NCBI RefSeq assembly: GCF_027947595.1
Contig: NZ_CP116257.1
Coordinates: 2,790,001 to 2,854,000, forward strand
Length of the DNA stretch: 64,000 nt
DNA from: Streptomyces lienomycini
GTDB taxonomy: Bacteria > Actinomycetota > Actinomycetes > Streptomycetales > Streptomycetaceae
Reading direction: 5' to 3'
The notes below the pieces were generated by a model that was not told where the DNA came from, did no database searches, and worked only from the letters and a program-made list of their open reading frames with translations. Shown piece by piece: positions 60,935 to 64,000 of this stretch; position 1 is the stretch's first letter, and each line of letters begins with the position of its first letter. The position numbers and the translations under genes are program-made.

Positions 60935-62790
60935 CGGCGGCCATGGACGTCACCACACTCAAGAACCTCAAGCCGTCGGAATTCGAGCAGGCCGCCGACG
61001 GCTACCGTGCGACCGGGGACATGGCCGACGCCGCCAAGGAGGAGATAGAACGGGTCATCGTCTCCGGGATGAACAAGGCACTGCAGGGCGAGGCCCTGGA
61101 AGCGGCCATAGGGGAACTCGGGAAGCTCGCAGCCAACTTCCACTACACCCAGACCGAGTGCGCCCTGGTCAGCACGGCCCTCAACGGCTTCGCCCACGAT
61201 ATGGACTCCGCACGGAAGAAGCTCCTGTCCGCGCTGGACGACGCGGAGGCACGGGGGTTCACGGTCAACCCCGACGGCAGCGTGTCCTACCCGGCGGCAC
61301 CGCCGGCCGCCGGTGCCAAGGAACCGCACACGGGAGGTTCAGTCAGCGGTGCCACCGATCCGACGGCCCAGGCGGTGGGCCGTCAGTCGGCCAACTTCGA
61401 TCCCAACCCGTACCACGGCGAGGCGCTGGCCATCGCGGACCGGATTGCTGCCGCTCTGCAGGAGGCAACCGAGGCGGACAACAAGTGGGAGCCGAAGATT
61501 CGGGCCCTGAAGGCCGACGACGACCTCACCGTCTCCGACCGGGACTGGACGGACGTGAAGGCGGACACGAAGGGCGTCGCCCAGGCCGCCGACAGCTACC
61601 TCGACAGCATCAAGCCTCCGCCGAAGGAGGGCGACGCCGAGGACAACGCCCTGTGGTGGAAGGACCTCAGCCCGGAGGAGCGCGCGGCGTACCTCTCGCT
61701 CCACCCCGAAGTCGTCGGGGCGCTCGACGGGCTTCCCGCCGTGACGCGCGACGACGCCAACCGCACGGTGCTCGCCGAGTCGCATGCCAAGTACCAGATG
61801 GAACTCGACTCCATCCCACCGGAGCCGGAGAAGAAGTACACGACGATCAACACCATCAACGGGCCCATGAAGGTGCACTCCGACGAGTGGCTGGCATGGA
61901 GGGACAAGTACGAGGGCCGCAAGAACGATCTGCAGAGTTCAGTCGACGGAATGAAGGCGATCGAGAACCGCTTCGACCGGACCGGCGTGGACGGAACGCC
62001 TGAGGCCTACCTGCTCGGGTTCGACCCCGTCGGCAAGGGAGACGGCAAGGTGATCCTGGCCAACGGCAACCCGGACACCGCCGACCACACCGCCGTCTAC
62101 GTCCCTGGCACGGGCACCCATCTGGGCGGTATCGACAAGGACATCGTCCGTGGCGAGCGACTCTGGGCGGCCAGCACGGCACAAGCCCCGGGGCAGAACA
62201 TCTCGACGATCACCTGGTTCGACTACGACGCCCCACGGTCCGCATACCCTGGTGACAAGGGCGACGCCATCCCGGAAGCCATAAGCGACTCGTATGCGGA
62301 GAAAGGTGGTCCCACGCTGCGTGAATTCCTGTATGGAAATCGCATGGCGCACCAGGCCGAGTCCGGGCCCAACAATTTCGGACATTCAACGGTGATCGGT
62401 CACAGTTACGGGTCGACCGTGATCGGGGACGCGGCCAAGTCGGGAGGCCTTCTCGACGGACCGCTGGCCGCCGATGACGTTGTCGTGGCAGGGAGTCCGG
62501 GAATGCAGGCGGATCACGCAGGCGATCTCGGAATCAGAAAGGGCCACATGTGGGCCATGGACGGATCCGGAGACGACGACTTCGTGACGATCGGTGGCAG
62601 ACTCGTCGGGCTTGGGGACAACGCCACCATTCCTACCGACGACAGTTTCGGGTCGACGGTCATGAAAACGGACGGTGGCAATCACGGGGCGTACTGGGAC
62701 GTGGACGGTTCGGGGAATCCGTCCGAAGCCCTGAAGAATCAGGCTCGTGTAATCGTAGGTGACTATCAGGGTGTAACCGTTGAACGTTGA
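60931..62790 (+). CDS. DUF1023 alpha/beta hydrolase with N-terminal helical domain
   Basis: A 619-residue protein. The N-terminal 230 residues are helical with no clear enzyme domain (MDVTTLKNLKPSEFEQAADG, followed by YRATGDMADAAKEE and heptad-like helices). The C-terminal half is a DUF1023 hydrolase: FDPVGKGDGKVILANGNPD, TAVYVPGTGTHLGGID, a WFDYDAPRSA-type segment and the nucleophile elbow STVIGHSYGSTVIG. The acid/His partners probably lie in VVAGSPGMQADHAGDL and NHGAYWDVDG. GTG 60931 overlaps the upstream stop; ATG 60943 (MDVTTL) is an alternative start. Relatives in Streptomyces often sit next to small WXG-like proteins, as here. Secretion or toxin-like roles are guesses. Confidence 0.82.
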   Translation: MTAAMDVTTLKNLKPSEFEQAADGYRATGDMADAAKEEIERVIVSGMNKALQGEALEAAIGELGKLAANFHYTQTECALVSTALNGFAHDMDSARKKLLSALDDAEARGFTVNPDGSVSYPAAPPAAGAKEPHTGGSVSGATDPTAQAVGRQSANFDPNPYHGEALAIADRIAAALQEATEADNKWEPKIRALKADDDLTVSDRDWTDVKADTKGVAQAADSYLDSIKPPPKEGDAEDNALWWKDLSPEERAAYLSLHPEVVGALDGLPAVTRDDANRTVLAESHAKYQMELDSIPPEPEKKYTTINTINGPMKVHSDEWLAWRDKYEGRKNDLQSSVDGMKAIENRFDRTGVDGTPEAYLLGFDPVGKGDGKVILANGNPDTADHTAVYVPGTGTHLGGIDKDIVRGERLWAASTAQAPGQNISTITWFDYDAPRSAYPGDKGDAIPEAISDSYAEKGGPTLREFLYGNRMAHQAESGPNNFGHSTVIGHSYGSTVIGDAAKSGGLLDGPLAADDVVVAGSPGMQADHAGDLGIRKGHMWAMDGSGDDDFVTIGGRLVGLGDNATIPTDDSFGSTVMKTDGGNHGAYWDVDGSGNPSEALKNQARVIVGDYQGVTVER

Positions 62791-63364
62791 TGTGGTGACT
62801 GCGAAGCAAAGAGGCCGGTCGATGCTGGGGGTTTCCGCGACCGTGGCCATCTCTCTAGTATTGACGGGTTGTGGGTCTGTGGGAAACAAGAGCAGCGAAG
62901 AGAAGCTCGGCTACACTCCGAAGGTGCAGGAGATTCAGACTTCGAAGAACCAGGTGAACGACATCTCGAGTCGGATACTGGACTGGATGGGCGTGACAGG
63001 CAAGACCACAGAGGCCAGCGCTGCAGCCGGCATTTGCGAAGCCGTTGATCCCGACTTCAAGAAGTACTACCTGATTCATCATCCGTGGTCCGTGTACGAC
63101 GTGAAGGACGGCTCCTTCCAGCAGGCGATGGAGAACATCAGGCGGGAGCTTCCCAAGCATGGATGGAAGATCACCAGGGACGGCCACACGGATTCGGCCG
63201 CCCGCAACCCGGAGATCGTCGCGGTCAACGAGAAGAGTCATCACACGGCGACGATCGAGTGGGCGAAGAACCGATCAGGGAACCTGAAGCAGATCATCTC
63301 CGTGGACGTGAACTCACGTTGTTACCGTGCCCCGGAAGGCACGGACATGTCCAAGGACAGATGA
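62780..63364 (+). CDS. Lipoprotein of unknown function
   Basis: A 194-residue lipoprotein. After a short charged start, the hydrophobic stretch MLGVSATVAISLVLTGC ends in a lipobox (VLTGC), with the mature chain beginning CGSVGNKSSEEKLGYTP. The body has no known domain; it reads QEIQTSKNQVNDISSRILDW and KKYYLIHHPWSVYDVKDGSF. The start is uncertain: TTG 62780 overlaps the hydrolase stop and has AGGG upstream, GTG 62792 and 62795 are possible, and ATG 62822 would start right at the signal peptide. It follows the DUF1023 gene directly, so it may be its membrane partner or an immunity-like protein. Codon third positions hold more A/T than in the rest of the window. Confidence 0.65.
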   Translation: MNVDVVTAKQRGRSMLGVSATVAISLVLTGCGSVGNKSSEEKLGYTPKVQEIQTSKNQVNDISSRILDWMGVTGKTTEASAAAGICEAVDPDFKKYYLIHHPWSVYDVKDGSFQQAMENIRRELPKHGWKITRDGHTDSAARNPEIVAVNEKSHHTATIEWAKNRSGNLKQIISVDVNSRCYRAPEGTDMSKDR

Positions 63365-63825
63365 GGGCCTTGACGGGATGGGCGTGGGCGCGTCCATCCG
63401 CAGGCAGTGGGCGCAGGAGGTTGTGCGTCGCTACCTGTCCGCGACGGTGGTGAGGTCGCAGGGGCTCAGTACCTCACCGAGTCGCCCGGCCCGGTGGGGC
63501 GAGGCTCAGGAGGCCATGGAAACGGCGAACGGGGCTGAGCGTCCGGAGCCGCCTCCGACAGCAGGGGGCGCCAAGGGGGCCGGACCCTGTTCCGTCCATC
63601 CCGGCGGCCCGGTTGAACGCGAGGCAGTTCCCCGGACGAGGCCGGAGCCTCTACGCCGGGATCGTCGCCGTACGTTGTCGTCGCACGAGCTGTCCCCCGA
63701 GAGAGCTACGCAAGTGTCCACTCCAGGGTGAAGCGCCGCACGGGTGAAGTCCGGTTGGCTCACTGACTGTCAGCACAGCGGCGGACCGCAGGTCCGTCCG
63801 AGCAGAGCAGCAGAGGGGCAACACC
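63365..63825. other. 461-bp stretch with no recognisable gene
   Basis: No frame in this stretch has family-like sequence on either strand; the open frames read as chance sequence (Pro/Gly/Arg-rich and lacking the usual codon bias). A possible promoter for the next gene would lie near 63760-63800, but no clear -10/-35 pair is seen. No strong hairpin was found. Confidence 0.5.
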
Positions 63826-64000
63826 ATGGGTACGACGCGCAGTTCCGGACCGGCCGGGTTCCGAGGAGGTCGCCACCGGCTCGTCGCGGCACTGGCCATG
63901 GCGACGCTGACGGGAGCCACGCTGACCGCATGCGACGGAGACACCGAGGACACGTCGTCGGCGCAGGGCACGACCGCCACGAAGAGCGAGGAGGCATCTC
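63826..64000 (+). CDS. Lipoprotein, N-terminal part (cut by the window end)
   Basis: The first 58 residues of a lipoprotein run to the window edge. The start ATG 63826 follows AGAGGGGCAACACC. The signal peptide has a basic stretch (FRGGRHRLVAALAMATLTGAT) and the lipobox LTAC, followed by an acidic Thr/Ser/Glu linker (DGDTEDTSSAQGTTATKSEE). Such starts are common among small exported lipoproteins of streptomycetes. The domain that would define it is outside the window. Confidence 0.75.
   Translation, partial: MGTTRSSGPAGFRGGRHRLVAALAMATLTGATLTACDGDTEDTSSAQGTTATKSEEAS

Noticed and set aside
63327..63731. A 134-codon frame after the lipoprotein gene
   Set aside because: Its start lies within the lipoprotein gene, its composition is random-like, and no family or ribosome-binding site supports it.

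Overview
The window looks like a chromosomal stretch of a Streptomyces or close relative. The GC content is very high, third codon positions are almost always G or C, GTG starts are common, and ATGA/GTGA stop-start overlaps occur in many operons. The gene families also fit: a Frc/OXC oxalate pathway, BxlR-BxlEFGA-like xylobiose uptake, DUF574 methyltransferases and CHAT/TPR proteins. No rRNA, CRISPR array, insertion sequence, integrase or origin was seen. One tRNA gene, tRNA-Leu(GAG), is present.

Region 1 (1-10.8 kb) is an oxalate/acyl-CoA island. A leftward set (oxc, frc, an NDP-forming CoA ligase, and an OxlT-type transporter after a hairpin) diverges from a rightward operon (sucC and sucD paralogues plus an unusual aldehyde dehydrogenase). 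A perfect inverted repeat lies between them. Region 2 (10.9-13.7 kb) holds tRNA-Leu with its own terminator, a 38-codon leader-type ORF, and an EF-G paralogue (fusB type).

Region 3 (13.8-24.6 kb) concerns xylose polymers. It has a LacI regulator divergent from a lipoprotein-permease-permease-GH3 operon that matches the bxl xylobiose system. It is followed by an IlvD/Edd sugar-acid dehydratase, an FAH-family protein and a FadR-type GntR regulator, which together resemble the lower part of an oxidative pentose pathway. Region 4 (24.6-33.6 kb) is a probable LacI regulon of exported proteins: a beta-helix protein, a DUF1996 protein, a clan GH-A glycosidase with a discoidin/CBM32-like domain, a GH3 enzyme broken by a frameshift, and the LacI regulator. 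They are linked by near-identical AGAGCGCTCT-type operators. Region 5 (33.6-40.6 kb) has a TetR gene, a ROK regulator, and a divergent beta-glucoside-type ABC operon ending in a GH1 beta-glucosidase.

Region 6 (40.6-52.1 kb) is mixed: two divergent DUF574 methyltransferases, a phosphodiester glycosidase-family exported protein, microsatellites, an exported esterase, a PPOX-fold protein, an alpha/beta hydrolase with a divergent HxlR regulator, an SDR with a divergent MarR regulator and two strong operators, and a four-gene operon (DUF2617, DUF4247 lipoprotein, DUF350, membrane spermidine synthase-like enzyme).

Region 7 (52.3-60.2 kb) is the most intriguing part. It has a large TPR-CHAT protease with an intact His/Cys pair, a downstream TPR protein, and a divergent set of a zinc-ribbon-like small protein, a four-helix membrane protein and a membrane-anchored alpha/beta protein. 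This could be a signalling or conflict system. Region 8 (60.4-64 kb) holds a WXG-like small protein, a DUF1023 alpha/beta hydrolase and a lipoprotein in a tight operon of visibly lower GC, then the start of another lipoprotein gene cut by the window edge.
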